This document shows, in pieces, positions 34,683 through 42,874 of a stretch of 64,000 nucleotides of DNA (position 1 is the first letter of the stretch; each line of letters starts with the position of its first letter). The DNA is from Plantactinospora mayteni. GTDB taxonomy: Bacteria > Actinomycetota > Actinomycetes > Mycobacteriales > Micromonosporaceae. Location of the stretch: NCBI RefSeq assembly GCF_016862935.1, contig NZ_BONX01000018.1:1-64000 (forward strand), given 5' to 3'. The notes under the pieces are model-generated. The model had not been told where the DNA came from. It saw nothing but the letters and a program-made list of their open reading frames with translations, and did no database searches. The position numbers and the translations under genes were made by a program.

Positions 34683-35465
34683 ATGAATGAGACAGCTCTC
34701 GTCACCGGCGCGTCGTCTGGCATCGGCGCCGAGTTCGCCCGTCAACTCGCGGCCAGAGGCCACGACCTGGTGCTCGTCGCCCGTTCGGCCGCGCCCATGC
34801 AGGAACTGGCCGCAGTGCTGCGGCAGACCCACGGCGTACGCGTCGAAGTGATCACGCAGGACCTCGCCGAGCCCGACGCCGCCGCCTGCGTACTCGACGG
34901 GTTGCGGTCTCGCGGGCTGAAGGTGGACCTGCTGGTCAACAACGCGGGCTTCGGCACGTGTGGCAGATTCGAGGAGATCTCCCGCCTGCGCGACCACGAG
35001 CAGTTGATGGTCAACGTCGTGGCCCTGACCGATCTGACCCACGCGCTGGTCCCGCCGATGCTGAAGCGCGGTCGCGGCGCGGTCGTCAACGTCGCCTCGA
35101 CCGCGGCCTTCCAACCCACGGCATACTTCGCGGTCTACAGCGCGGCCAAGGCATTCGTGCTCAACTTCAGCCTCGCGCTCTGGACCGAATACCGCGATCG
35201 GGGCGTGAAGGTCCTCGCGCTCTGCCCCGGCCCGGTGCAGACCGGCTTCTTCGACGTGATCGGCACCCGTAAGGCGGCCGTCGGGCGGATGGAGACGCCG
35301 GAGCCGGTCGTCAGGCGGGCGCTGCGGGCGCTGGACCGCAACCAGGGCTACGTGGTGCCGGGGGCGAGCAACTTCGCCGGGGCGCACCTTCAGCCCCGCC
35401 GGCCACGCAAGATGGTGGCCATGGTGAGCCGGCTCGTCACCCGGGGCGTACTGACGACCTCGTGA
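34683..35465 (+). CDS. Short-chain dehydrogenase/reductase
   Basis: 260 aa. Classical SDR: cofactor motif TGASSGIG (8-15), NNAG in VDLLVNNAGF, catalytic Ser in NVASTAAF and YxxxK in YSAAKAF. An Arg soon after the first strand (VARS) suggests NADPH. The C-terminal region ends in a basic stretch. Substrate unknown; controlled with the divergent TetR gene. Confidence 0.9.
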   Translation: MNETALVTGASSGIGAEFARQLAARGHDLVLVARSAAPMQELAAVLRQTHGVRVEVITQDLAEPDAAACVLDGLRSRGLKVDLLVNNAGFGTCGRFEEISRLRDHEQLMVNVVALTDLTHALVPPMLKRGRGAVVNVASTAAFQPTAYFAVYSAAKAFVLNFSLALWTEYRDRGVKVLALCPGPVQTGFFDVIGTRKAAVGRMETPEPVVRRALRALDRNQGYVVPGASNFAGAHLQPRRPRKMVAMVSRLVTRGVLTTS

Positions 35466-35583
35466 CGGCTCGTCGAAGGTGAGTCGGGCTCGGGTGCTCG
35501 TCGGGGAGCGTGGCAAAGCCCAGCGGAGGTTCCGGCAGTGGAGGCTGCGGAGGCTGTGGGAAGGGCTGCTCGGCGGACCGGCG

Positions 35584-35640
35584 GTAGATAGGGACCAAGC
35601 CTGACACCACGGGGGGAGCGCCAGGCTTGGTCCCGTCTAC
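35584..35640. repeat. Long perfect inverted repeat
   Basis: GGGACCAAGCCTG (35591-35603) pairs with CAGGCTTGGTCCC (35622-35634) around an 18-nt loop, with an extra outer GTAGA/TCTAC stem. It lies in the 323-bp gap after the SDR gene; the same gap holds two 24-bp direct repeats (35663-35686 and 35723-35746) 60 bp apart. It is about 120 bp past the SDR stop, far for a terminator. Confidence 0.75.
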
Positions 35641-35788
35641 GGTACCGCGCATCCGCCGACCTGGGGAGTGGGCATTCGGCGGGTCGCCGGTTAACTGGCC
35701 GGTGGCCGCCATTCAACTGCCCGGAGAGTGGGTGTTCGGCAGGTCGGGCGTGGAGATCGGGCGGGACAGCGCCGGATAGGCTCGGCCC

Positions 35789-36826
35789 GTGTCCAGCGAC
35801 GCCGATTCCGACCAGTCCTCCTCCGCCGAAGGGTACGTCCAGCGCGCCGAACTGCTCGCCGAACTCGGCCGGTACGACGAAGCCGCCGCCGAAGTCGGGT
35901 TCGCGATCGCGCTCGACCCGTCGAATGTGCGTGCGCTGCTCATGCTCGCGATGGTCAAGCTCGCCGCCGACAAGCCGGAGGAGGCGCTGACCGCCGCCGA
36001 CTCGGCCGTGGCCGTCGCCCCGGAACTGGTCCATCCACTGGTGATCCGGGGACATGCCCTGGCCGACCTGCGCCGGTTCAAGGAGGCGGCGGCGACGGCC
36101 GACGAGATCCTCGCGCTCGGGCCGGACGACGCGTACGCCCAGCGCAGCGCGGCGGCGATCCTGGCCGAGTCGCGTAACGGACAGCAGGCGCTCAACGCCG
36201 CGTGGCGGGCTGTCGAGTTGGCGCCGGAGGAGCCGCAGGCGCACCTGGTGCTGGGCCTGGTGGCGGCCAGGATGCAGATGTTCGACCTGGCCGAGCGGGC
36301 GTACCGGGAGGCGCTGCGGCTGGACCCCGAGTTGGCGGCGGCCCAGCACAACATCGGAGTGATCCGGCTGGAGCAGCGGCGCTACTCGGAGGCGCTGGAA
36401 CATCTCGCGGATGCGGCGGCCCTGGAGCCGACCAGCCGGGACGGCGCCCGGACCATCGGTGGCGGACTACGCCAACTCCTGATGTACGGCGCCGGCTACA
36501 CCATCGTGGTGTCGGTGCTGGTCGCCTGCCTGGCGGCGGCGAACCCGGTGTCGTCCCGGCTCTGGGCCGGGCTCGCGGCAGTGACCGGCGGCATCCTGGT
36601 CTGGCGGTTCGCCAAGCGGGTGCCGAACCTGGGCCGGGGGCGGCTGCCCGACCTGATCCGCTCGGACCGGCTGCTGGCCCTCGCCGTCTACACCGTGATC
36701 GCCGGACCGTGCCTGATCATGCTCTACGCGATCCTCGGTACCCCGTGGCCGCTGGTGCTGGCGATCCTCGCCACCGCCGCGACCGAGCTGGCGGTGCTCT
36801 TCGGCTGGTCACCCGATCGCGACTGA
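35789..36826 (+). CDS. TPR-repeat membrane protein
   Basis: 345 aa. About six tetratricopeptide units (for example ELLAELGRYDEAAAEVGFA and AYREALRLDPELAAAQHNIG) span residues 15-215, then four hydrophobic helices (about 233-330). A cytoplasmic protein-interaction platform attached to the membrane; partners unknown. GTG start. The next gene, a lipoprotein, follows by 104 bp in the same direction. Confidence 0.82.
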   Translation: MSSDADSDQSSSAEGYVQRAELLAELGRYDEAAAEVGFAIALDPSNVRALLMLAMVKLAADKPEEALTAADSAVAVAPELVHPLVIRGHALADLRRFKEAAATADEILALGPDDAYAQRSAAAILAESRNGQQALNAAWRAVELAPEEPQAHLVLGLVAARMQMFDLAERAYREALRLDPELAAAQHNIGVIRLEQRRYSEALEHLADAAALEPTSRDGARTIGGGLRQLLMYGAGYTIVVSVLVACLAAANPVSSRLWAGLAAVTGGILVWRFAKRVPNLGRGRLPDLIRSDRLLALAVYTVIAGPCLIMLYAILGTPWPLVLAILATAATELAVLFGWSPDRD

Positions 36827-36930
36827 CGGCACGATCCGTATCGGACGGCGTGGATGAACAGGTAGAGTCCGGGACAGAACATCCCGTTTCTTCTCGGCCT
36901 GCCCGTGCCGACCGGACGATCGGGGGTGCG

Positions 36931-38037
36931 ATGGCTCGGCAGTGGACCCATCGGTGGAGTCGCCGACTCGGCATGGCGTTGTGCGGGGTGTTGTTGGTGC
37001 TCACCGGCTGCACCGACGAGACCGGGCCCGAACCGCCGGCGCCGGTGGTGACCGCCGAGGAGTTCGAGCAGCGCCTCACCGAACACCTGTCCCGCGCGGT
37101 GAGCGGAGCACTGGAACCCGAGGCGCAGGCCACCCCGCCGAGCCATTCCCGGACGGTGGGCTGCGCCGACCTGCCCGAGGGCGGCCCGACCTGGGGTGTC
37201 CGGCCGCGGGCCGAGCTGGCAGTGTCCGCTGGCGAGAAGGCCGAGAAATACCTCGACGACGTGGAAATGTGGATGCTTCGCGAGGGCTTTGCCGAACATG
37301 ACAAGCGGTGGCGGGTTGGCACGCCCGCCGACGTCCGGGAGGTCACCGCCACGCATGAGGACGGCACTCAGTTGCTCATGGAGATGGCACGGGACAGTGG
37401 GCGGTTCACCGTCGCCGTGACCGGGCCGTGCACGTGGCCGCCGGATCGGCCCGGCGGCCCGCCAGCCTCCGGACGGCTCCCACCCCTCGCGCCGCCGTCC
37501 GGGCCGACGCAGACCCGCAACGAGGATTCCGCCGACCCGTGCCGGTCGCCGAAGCTCTATGTCTACAACCTCACCTCCCGGCCTTTCGCCGGGCGTGGGC
37601 CGCACCTGATGGCGCTGGTCGGATATCCCGACGAGCGGGAGATGGAGTACGCCGAGGTCCTGCTGCCCAGGGAATGGGAACCTCGGTACGAGCCTGGCAC
37701 CTCCGACCGGGATCTCGATCAGGTGCAACTGTTCGTCTGCGTACGCGTGACGGCGACCAAGGATTCGCGCAAGGACGTCACCTGCAACTACGCGAGTGAA
37801 CAGGCAGCGCCGGGCGGGGGCAGACCGTTCACCTTCGACCTGTTCGAGAGCGTCTATCACGTCACGGTACGGGAGGCCCGCAGCGGCAGGATGGTCAGCG
37901 AGTTCATCGTGCCGGGGCGACAGGGCGCCGAGGACAGCTGCCCATATCGCATGAACTACAACCGGAAGCTGGCCCGGGGCATCGACGAGGCGGCCTTCCA
38001 GAAGAGGCTGCGGCCCCTCGCCGAGGCACGTCGGTGA
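36931..38037 (+). CDS. Lipoprotein of unknown function
   Basis: 368 aa. Basic n-region, hydrophobic core and lipobox VLTGC (Cys at about 27). Two halves separated by a Pro-rich linker (about 168-195); Cys residues in both suggest disulfides. No enzymatic motif recognised. A start inside the TPR gene is open in the same frame but would remove the signal peptide, so the ATG at 36931 is used. Confidence 0.7.
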   Translation: MARQWTHRWSRRLGMALCGVLLVLTGCTDETGPEPPAPVVTAEEFEQRLTEHLSRAVSGALEPEAQATPPSHSRTVGCADLPEGGPTWGVRPRAELAVSAGEKAEKYLDDVEMWMLREGFAEHDKRWRVGTPADVREVTATHEDGTQLLMEMARDSGRFTVAVTGPCTWPPDRPGGPPASGRLPPLAPPSGPTQTRNEDSADPCRSPKLYVYNLTSRPFAGRGPHLMALVGYPDEREMEYAEVLLPREWEPRYEPGTSDRDLDQVQLFVCVRVTATKDSRKDVTCNYASEQAAPGGGRPFTFDLFESVYHVTVREARSGRMVSEFIVPGRQGAEDSCPYRMNYNRKLARGIDEAAFQKRLRPLAEARR

Positions 38038-38060
38038 CGAGGTCGTCGTCGCGCTAGGAC

Positions 38061-39236
38061 TCAGCCGGTGGTACGGCCGGACCAGGTCCAGGCGTACCCG
38101 GTGTCCTCGCAGGAGAGTGCCGGGCCGCAGAGGTCGAGCGGGCGGAAGGTGTCGACCATGACGGCCAGCTCGTCGAAGCGCTCCGCCCCGATCGCCCGCT
38201 CCGGTGCGCCGGGCTGCGGGCCGTGGGTGAAACCGGCCGGGTGCAGCGAGATCGACCCTTGCTCGATGCCGGAGCCGCGTCGCGCCTCGTAGTTGCCGCC
38301 GGTGTAGAAGAGCATCTCGTCGGAGTCGACGTTGTGGTGGTTGTACGGCACCGGGATCGCCAGCGGGTGGTAGTCGACCTTGCGGGGGACGAAGGAGCAG
38401 ATCACGAAGTTCGGCCCCTGGAAGGTCTGGTGCACGGGCGGGGGCTGGTGGATCCGGCCGGTGATCGGCTCGAAGTCGTGGATCGAGAACGCCCACGGGT
38501 AGAGGTGGCCGTCCCAGCCGACCACGTCGAACGGGTGGTTGGCGTACACGTGGCGGGTCCAGCCCCGGCGGTGCTGGACGTACACCTCGACGTCGGTCTC
38601 CTCGACCAGCAGCGGCGCCTCCGGGCCGCGTACGTCCCGCTCGCAGTAGGGGGAGTGTTCGAGAAACTGGCCGCGTACCGAGAGGTAGCGCTTGGGCGGG
38701 CCGATGTGCCCGGACGCCTCCATGGCGAGCATCCGGAGCGGTTCCGGGGCGACCGGGACGATCCGGTACACCACCGAGGTCGGGATGATCACGTAGTCGC
38801 CGGCGGTCACCCCGAGCACCCCGAAGCTGGTCTCGACCCGGGCGGCGCCGGACTCGACGTAGAGGCACTCGTCGCCGATCGCGTTGCGGTAGAGCGGGGA
38901 GGGCTGGTCGGCGACGACGTACGAGATCCGGACGTCGTCGTTGGCCAGCAGGTGCTGCCGGCCGAGGATCGGGTCGGCGCCGGCACCGCCGTCGAGTTTG
39001 TGGGTACGCAGGTGGCGCGGCTTGAGCGGCAGGTTCGGCACCCGCTGCCAGGCCGGTGGGGTGAACTCCTCGGCGGCGACGATCGCGGTCGGCAGATAGC
39101 GGTGGTAGAGCAGCGACGAGTCGGAGGAGAAGCCCTCCTGCCCCATCAGCTCCTCGGCGTAGAGGCTGCCGTCGGGTTGCCGGAACTGGGTGTGGCGCTT
39201 CCGGGGAACCTCGCCGACGCTGCGGTAGTACGGCAT
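38061..39236 (-). CDS. hmgA: Homogentisate 1,2-dioxygenase
   Basis: 391 aa. It cleaves the homogentisate ring to maleylacetoacetate in tyrosine catabolism. The C-terminal iron site is intact in NHHNVDSDEMLFYTGG (with the Glu ligand) and GFTHGPQPG (His). A start with AGGGAGG upstream begins MPYYRSVGEVPRKRH, the family N-terminus. It is divergent from the uncharacterised gene and fahA, with palindromic sites between. Confidence 0.96.
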   Translation of the reverse strand: MPYYRSVGEVPRKRHTQFRQPDGSLYAEELMGQEGFSSDSSLLYHRYLPTAIVAAEEFTPPAWQRVPNLPLKPRHLRTHKLDGGAGADPILGRQHLLANDDVRISYVVADQPSPLYRNAIGDECLYVESGAARVETSFGVLGVTAGDYVIIPTSVVYRIVPVAPEPLRMLAMEASGHIGPPKRYLSVRGQFLEHSPYCERDVRGPEAPLLVEETDVEVYVQHRRGWTRHVYANHPFDVVGWDGHLYPWAFSIHDFEPITGRIHQPPPVHQTFQGPNFVICSFVPRKVDYHPLAIPVPYNHHNVDSDEMLFYTGGNYEARRGSGIEQGSISLHPAGFTHGPQPGAPERAIGAERFDELAVMVDTFRPLDLCGPALSCEDTGYAWTWSGRTTG

Positions 39237-39273
39237 GATCGCCTCCCTTTTGTCCCAGTCACCGGCCAAAAGC

Positions 39274-39288
39274 GTCCGATAATCGGAC
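39274..39288. promoter_or_regulatory. Perfect 15-bp palindrome between hmgA and the fahA operon
   Basis: GTCCGAT-A-ATCGGAC, 38 bp from the hmgA start and 43 bp from the divergent start. A second dyad CGCTA-GTCG-TAGCG lies at 39298-39311. They are candidate operators for a tyrosine/homogentisate-responsive regulator; no regulator gene adjoins. Confidence 0.6.
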
Positions 39289-39330
39289 GGTGTTGTCCGC
39301 TAGTCGTAGCGTCCCGTAAGTTCTCTGTTC

Positions 39331-40191
39331 GTGTCAACGCAGGTGCCCCGGCTCTTCGCCGGGCTGGTCGACGACGCCGCCGTCTTCCCGCCCGGCAGCG
39401 CCACGCTGCCCGAGGCGGTCGCCGCGCACCGCCGGCACCGCAGAGCCTGGTACGCCCCACTGGTCGGCCCCCTGCTGCTGCCCGCCTCCGCCCTGCCCGG
39501 CCTGCCGGCCCTGCTCGACGACGACGAGCGGATCGACGTCGGCGTGATCGGCGACGTACCCGTGCCGGAGCTGTACCCGCTGCGCGAGCGGACCGACCCG
39601 CGGATCCGGATCCGGCAGGTCGAGATGGCGGTGGCCAAGCGGGGCGAGGACCCGCTACCCGGGCTCGCCGCCCTCGCCGGCCTCCCCGCGCACCTGGACC
39701 ACGACGCCGACGTCTACGCCGAGATCCCGCTCACCTGGGGGCTGCTCGGCGCGCTCGACAAGCTGGCCGACGAGCGGGCCGCCGGCAGCCGGATCGCGGC
39801 CAAGTTCCGCACCGGCGGGCTGGCCGCCGAACTCTTCCCCACCCCGGTCGAGCTGGCGGCGGTGATCGGCGCCTGCCGGGACCGGGACCTGCCGTTCAAG
39901 CTCACCGCCGGGCTGCACCACGCGATTCGGCACATCGACCCGGAGACCGGCTTCACCCACCACGGCTTCGTCAACATCCTGGCCGGCACGGCCGTGGCCT
40001 GCGCCGGAGCCGAGGTCGCCGAGGTGGCCGAGACGCTGGCCGCGACCGACCCGTTGCCGCTGGTCGAGGCGGCCCGGTCCCGCCGCCAGGAACATCGTCC
40101 ACTCTGGATCGGGTTCGGCTCGTGCAGTGTGATGGAACCGCTGATCGACCTGGTCCGGCTGGGACTGGTGAACGGAGGCTTGAAGCCGTGA
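39331..40191 (+). CDS. Uncharacterised protein of the tyrosine-catabolism operon
   Basis: 286 aa, no signal or membrane segment. Alternating strand/helix segments (VGVIGDV, DVYAEIPL, IAAKFRTGG, LPFKLTAGLHHAIRH, HGFVNILAG, WIGFGSCS) suggest a TIM-barrel-like fold with conserved Lys, Arg and His residues that could be catalytic. GTG start; 16 bp before fahA and divergent from hmgA. The pathway step between HmgA and FahA (maleylacetoacetate isomerisation) has no other gene here, so this protein is a candidate for it. Function not established. Confidence 0.82.
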   Translation: MSTQVPRLFAGLVDDAAVFPPGSATLPEAVAAHRRHRRAWYAPLVGPLLLPASALPGLPALLDDDERIDVGVIGDVPVPELYPLRERTDPRIRIRQVEMAVAKRGEDPLPGLAALAGLPAHLDHDADVYAEIPLTWGLLGALDKLADERAAGSRIAAKFRTGGLAAELFPTPVELAAVIGACRDRDLPFKLTAGLHHAIRHIDPETGFTHHGFVNILAGTAVACAGAEVAEVAETLAATDPLPLVEAARSRRQEHRPLWIGFGSCSVMEPLIDLVRLGLVNGGLKP

Positions 40192-40207
40192 CAGTTGGGG
40201 GACGCGG

Positions 40208-41413
40208 GTGACCTGGGTGGCGGAGGCGGCGGGATCGACGTACGGGGTGCAGAACCTGCCGTACGGGGTCTTCCGGTCGGCGGGGCGGGCGCCCCGGATC
40301 GGCGTACGGGTCGGGGATCTCGTCCTCGACCTCGACGGCGCGGAGGCGGCCGGACTGCTACTGGCCGGCGGCGCGCTGCGGCAGCCGACCCTGAACGCGT
40401 TCCTGGCGCTCGGCCGGGCACAGTGGAGCACCGTCCGGAGCCGGATCGTGGAGCTGCTGAGCGACGAGCGGCACCGGGCGGCGGTGACCCCGCTGCTGCT
40501 CCCGCTCGACCGGGTCGAGCTGGTCATGCCGTTCGGGGTCGCCGACTACGTCGACTTCTACTCCTCCGAGCAGCACGCGAGCAACGTCGGGAAGATCTTC
40601 CGGCCCGACGGGCGGGCGCTGCTGCCGAACTGGCGGCACCTGCCGGTCGGCTACCACGGCCGGGCAGGCACGGTGGTGGTCTCCGGTACCCCGGTGGTCC
40701 GCCCGACGGGGCAGCGCGGCACCCCGGACGGGCCGGTGTACGGGCCGTCGACCCGGCTGGACATCGAGGCCGAGGTCGGCTTCGTGGTCGGCGTACCGTC
40801 GCCGCTGGGCGGGCGGGTCGGGGTGCGGGACTTCCCGGCGCACGTCTTCGGGGTGGTGCTGCTCAACGACTGGTCGGCCCGGGACATCCAAGCCTGGGAA
40901 TACCAACCCCTCGGGCCGTTCCTCGGCAAGTCGTTCTGCACCTCGGTCTCGCCCTGGGTGGTGCCGCTGGAGGCGCTGGCCGACGCCTGGGTACCGGCCC
41001 CGGCGCAGGAGCCGGCGGTGCTCGACTACCTGCGGGACGTACCGCACCTGGGGCTGGACCTGCGGCTGACGGTGGACTGGAACGGCACCCGGGTCAGCGA
41101 GCCGCCGTTCGCCGGGATGTACTGGACGCCGGCCCAGCAGCTCGCCCACCTGACGGTGAACGGGGCGGCGCTGCGTACGGGTGATCTCTACGCCTCCGGC
41201 ACGGTCTCCGGGCCCCGCCGGGAGCAGGTCGGCTCGTTCCTCGAACTGACCTGGGGCGGGGCCGAGCCCGTGCGGCTCTCCGACGGCTCGACCCGGACCT
41301 TCCTGGACGACGGCGACACGGTCAGCATCGGCGCCACCGCGCCGGGACCGGACGGCAGCACGATCGGGCTCGGCGAGGTCGTCGGCACGATCGCCCCGGC
41401 CCGCCCGAACTGA
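40208..41413 (+). CDS. fahA: Fumarylacetoacetase
   Basis: 401 aa. It hydrolyses fumarylacetoacetate to fumarate and acetoacetate. N-terminal SH3-like domain (about 1-110) then the FAH fold with DYVDFYSSEQHASN, LDIEAEVGFVVG (metal acids), NDWSARDIQAWEY and GKSFCTSVSPWVV. GTG start. The fumarate released can be used by the two fumarases further along. Confidence 0.96.
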   Translation: MTWVAEAAGSTYGVQNLPYGVFRSAGRAPRIGVRVGDLVLDLDGAEAAGLLLAGGALRQPTLNAFLALGRAQWSTVRSRIVELLSDERHRAAVTPLLLPLDRVELVMPFGVADYVDFYSSEQHASNVGKIFRPDGRALLPNWRHLPVGYHGRAGTVVVSGTPVVRPTGQRGTPDGPVYGPSTRLDIEAEVGFVVGVPSPLGGRVGVRDFPAHVFGVVLLNDWSARDIQAWEYQPLGPFLGKSFCTSVSPWVVPLEALADAWVPAPAQEPAVLDYLRDVPHLGLDLRLTVDWNGTRVSEPPFAGMYWTPAQQLAHLTVNGAALRTGDLYASGTVSGPRREQVGSFLELTWGGAEPVRLSDGSTRTFLDDGDTVSIGATAPGPDGSTIGLGEVVGTIAPARPN

Positions 41414-41648
41414 GGTCCGGCGGTACGGGATCTGGTTCCGCTCAGTGCCGCACCGACGGCCCACAATTCCGCCCAGCGTACGCACAGCCGGTCTCCAGTC
41501 GGCATTCAGTCAGCTCCCGCACAGCCGGTCGGACGAAGTGTGCGATTGACCGGCCGGGACGAGTAACAGGATTGCTCATCGCGCGTTGACTTACCCGGAC
41601 GGTGACAAACCCGTCATCAAGTGTCATACGCCTTGAAAGGGTACAAAA

Positions 41649-41846
41649 ATGTTCAACGCGGAAGTTGCCCGCTGGCGCAAGAGCAGCCGTTCCAACGACC
41701 AGGGACTCTGCGTCGAGGTGGCCGACAACCTGCCCGGAGTGGTCGGCGTGCGTGACTCGAAGGACCCGGACCCGGTGCTGTCGTTCGAGGCGGCCAGTTG
41801 GGCGGCCTTCGTGGCCGCGACCAGGACGGGCGCGTTCGGAAGCTGA
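41649..41846 (+). CDS. Orphan DUF397 protein
   Basis: 65 aa. WRKSSRSNDQGLCVEVADNL then VVGVRDSKDPDPVLSFEAASW, closely resembling the DUF397 at 33660-33842. No XRE/DUF5753 partner adjoins, unlike that copy. ATG with GAAAGGG upstream. The 235 bp before it hold no gene. Confidence 0.9.
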   Translation: MFNAEVARWRKSSRSNDQGLCVEVADNLPGVVGVRDSKDPDPVLSFEAASWAAFVAATRTGAFGS

Positions 41847-41851
41847 TCGAA

Positions 41852-41957
41852 AACCGCGCGGTTCCGAGCGTTGCCGGGACCGCGCGGTCACGGGGAACCA
41901 TCGCCCTGGCTCGGGGTTGGTCCGAGCGCTGCCGGGACGGCGCGGTCACGGGGAACC
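41852..41957. repeat. 12-bp palindrome and duplicated 37-bp block, 58-bp period
   Basis: AACCGCGCGGTT (41852-41863) is followed by two copies of a 37-bp block beginning TCCGAGCG and ending GGGGAACC (41863-41899, 41921-41957). The 303-bp region to 42149 has no gene; nothing else stands out. Confidence 0.8.
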
Positions 41958-42149
41958 TCGCCCGAGCCCAGGGTCGAATACCGGCCGAGGCGGCGTCGGG
42001 CTCGCCCGGGGGCGGCGAGGCACGGCTATCTGTTTCGCTCACTGCGGTCCGTTCGCGCGTCGCGCTGTCACGTTCTGATCACTCTGCGGCGGTCCGGGCT
42101 GTGATCGGCCCCGCCCGGGTCGTACCGTCGTGGTTGGGGGAGGTGCCCA

Positions 42150-42749
42150 ATGTCGACGGTGGCGTTCAGCCGGCTGATCGAGGCACCCGCCGACGAGCTG
42201 TGGCGGGTCTTCACCGACCTGCCCGCCCGCCACCGATGGCTCTGCCAGGTCGACGAGGTCGAGGTACTGGACCCGGCCGGGCCGCCGGCACCGGACGAGA
42301 TCTCCGCGCCGCCCGGCCCCGGCAGCGGGCCTGGCACGGGCAGCGGGCCTGCGCCGAGCAGCGGTTCTGGGACGGGCAGCGGGCTCGGGGTCGGCACCGT
42401 CTGGCGGGAGAGTCGGACCGGGCCGGACGGCACCGTGATGGTCGAGGAGTTCACGGTCCAGGAGGTGTCACCGCCCCGGCGACTCGTGGTCGGCTCGTCG
42501 GGCAACGGCGTGGACTACCTGACGACGTACACCTTCGTTCCGGTGCCGGCGCGGCGGCCGGGCCGGCACCGGACCGTGGTGACGGTCAGCCACGAGGGTG
42601 TGCCCACCGCGCGGTACGGCCGGCTGCTGGCGGTGCTCTTCGGCGGGCTCGCCGCGCGGGCCGGCGAGGGCGCGCTGCGCCGGGACCTGGCCGACCTGGC
42701 CGCCACCGCCACCGGCCCTGGCCGGAGCGGCCCGGCCGTCGCCGCCTGA
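42150..42749 (+). CDS. SRPBCC/polyketide-cyclase-like protein
   Basis: 199 aa. Opens with FSRLIEAPADELWRVFTDL, the START/SRPBCC helix-grip signature, and continues with VEEFTVQEVSPPRRLVV and YTFVPV. A Gly/Ser/Pro repeat insert of about 30 residues (GPGSGPGTGSGPAPSSG region) interrupts the sheet. Binds a hydrophobic ligand in relatives; role here unknown. It precedes the propeller gene by 125 bp. Confidence 0.8.
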   Translation: MSTVAFSRLIEAPADELWRVFTDLPARHRWLCQVDEVEVLDPAGPPAPDEISAPPGPGSGPGTGSGPAPSSGSGTGSGLGVGTVWRESRTGPDGTVMVEEFTVQEVSPPRRLVVGSSGNGVDYLTTYTFVPVPARRPGRHRTVVTVSHEGVPTARYGRLLAVLFGGLAARAGEGALRRDLADLAATATGPGRSGPAVAA

Positions 42750-42874
42750 CCGACCGCCGCCTGAAGACCGCCGCCTGAAGACCGCCGCCTCACCAACTGC
42801 CACCGACCTATTCGCGCACCTGCCAGGTGGTGGCCGGCCGGTGGCCGATAGGGTTCCGGCGGAGGTGTCCGGGC

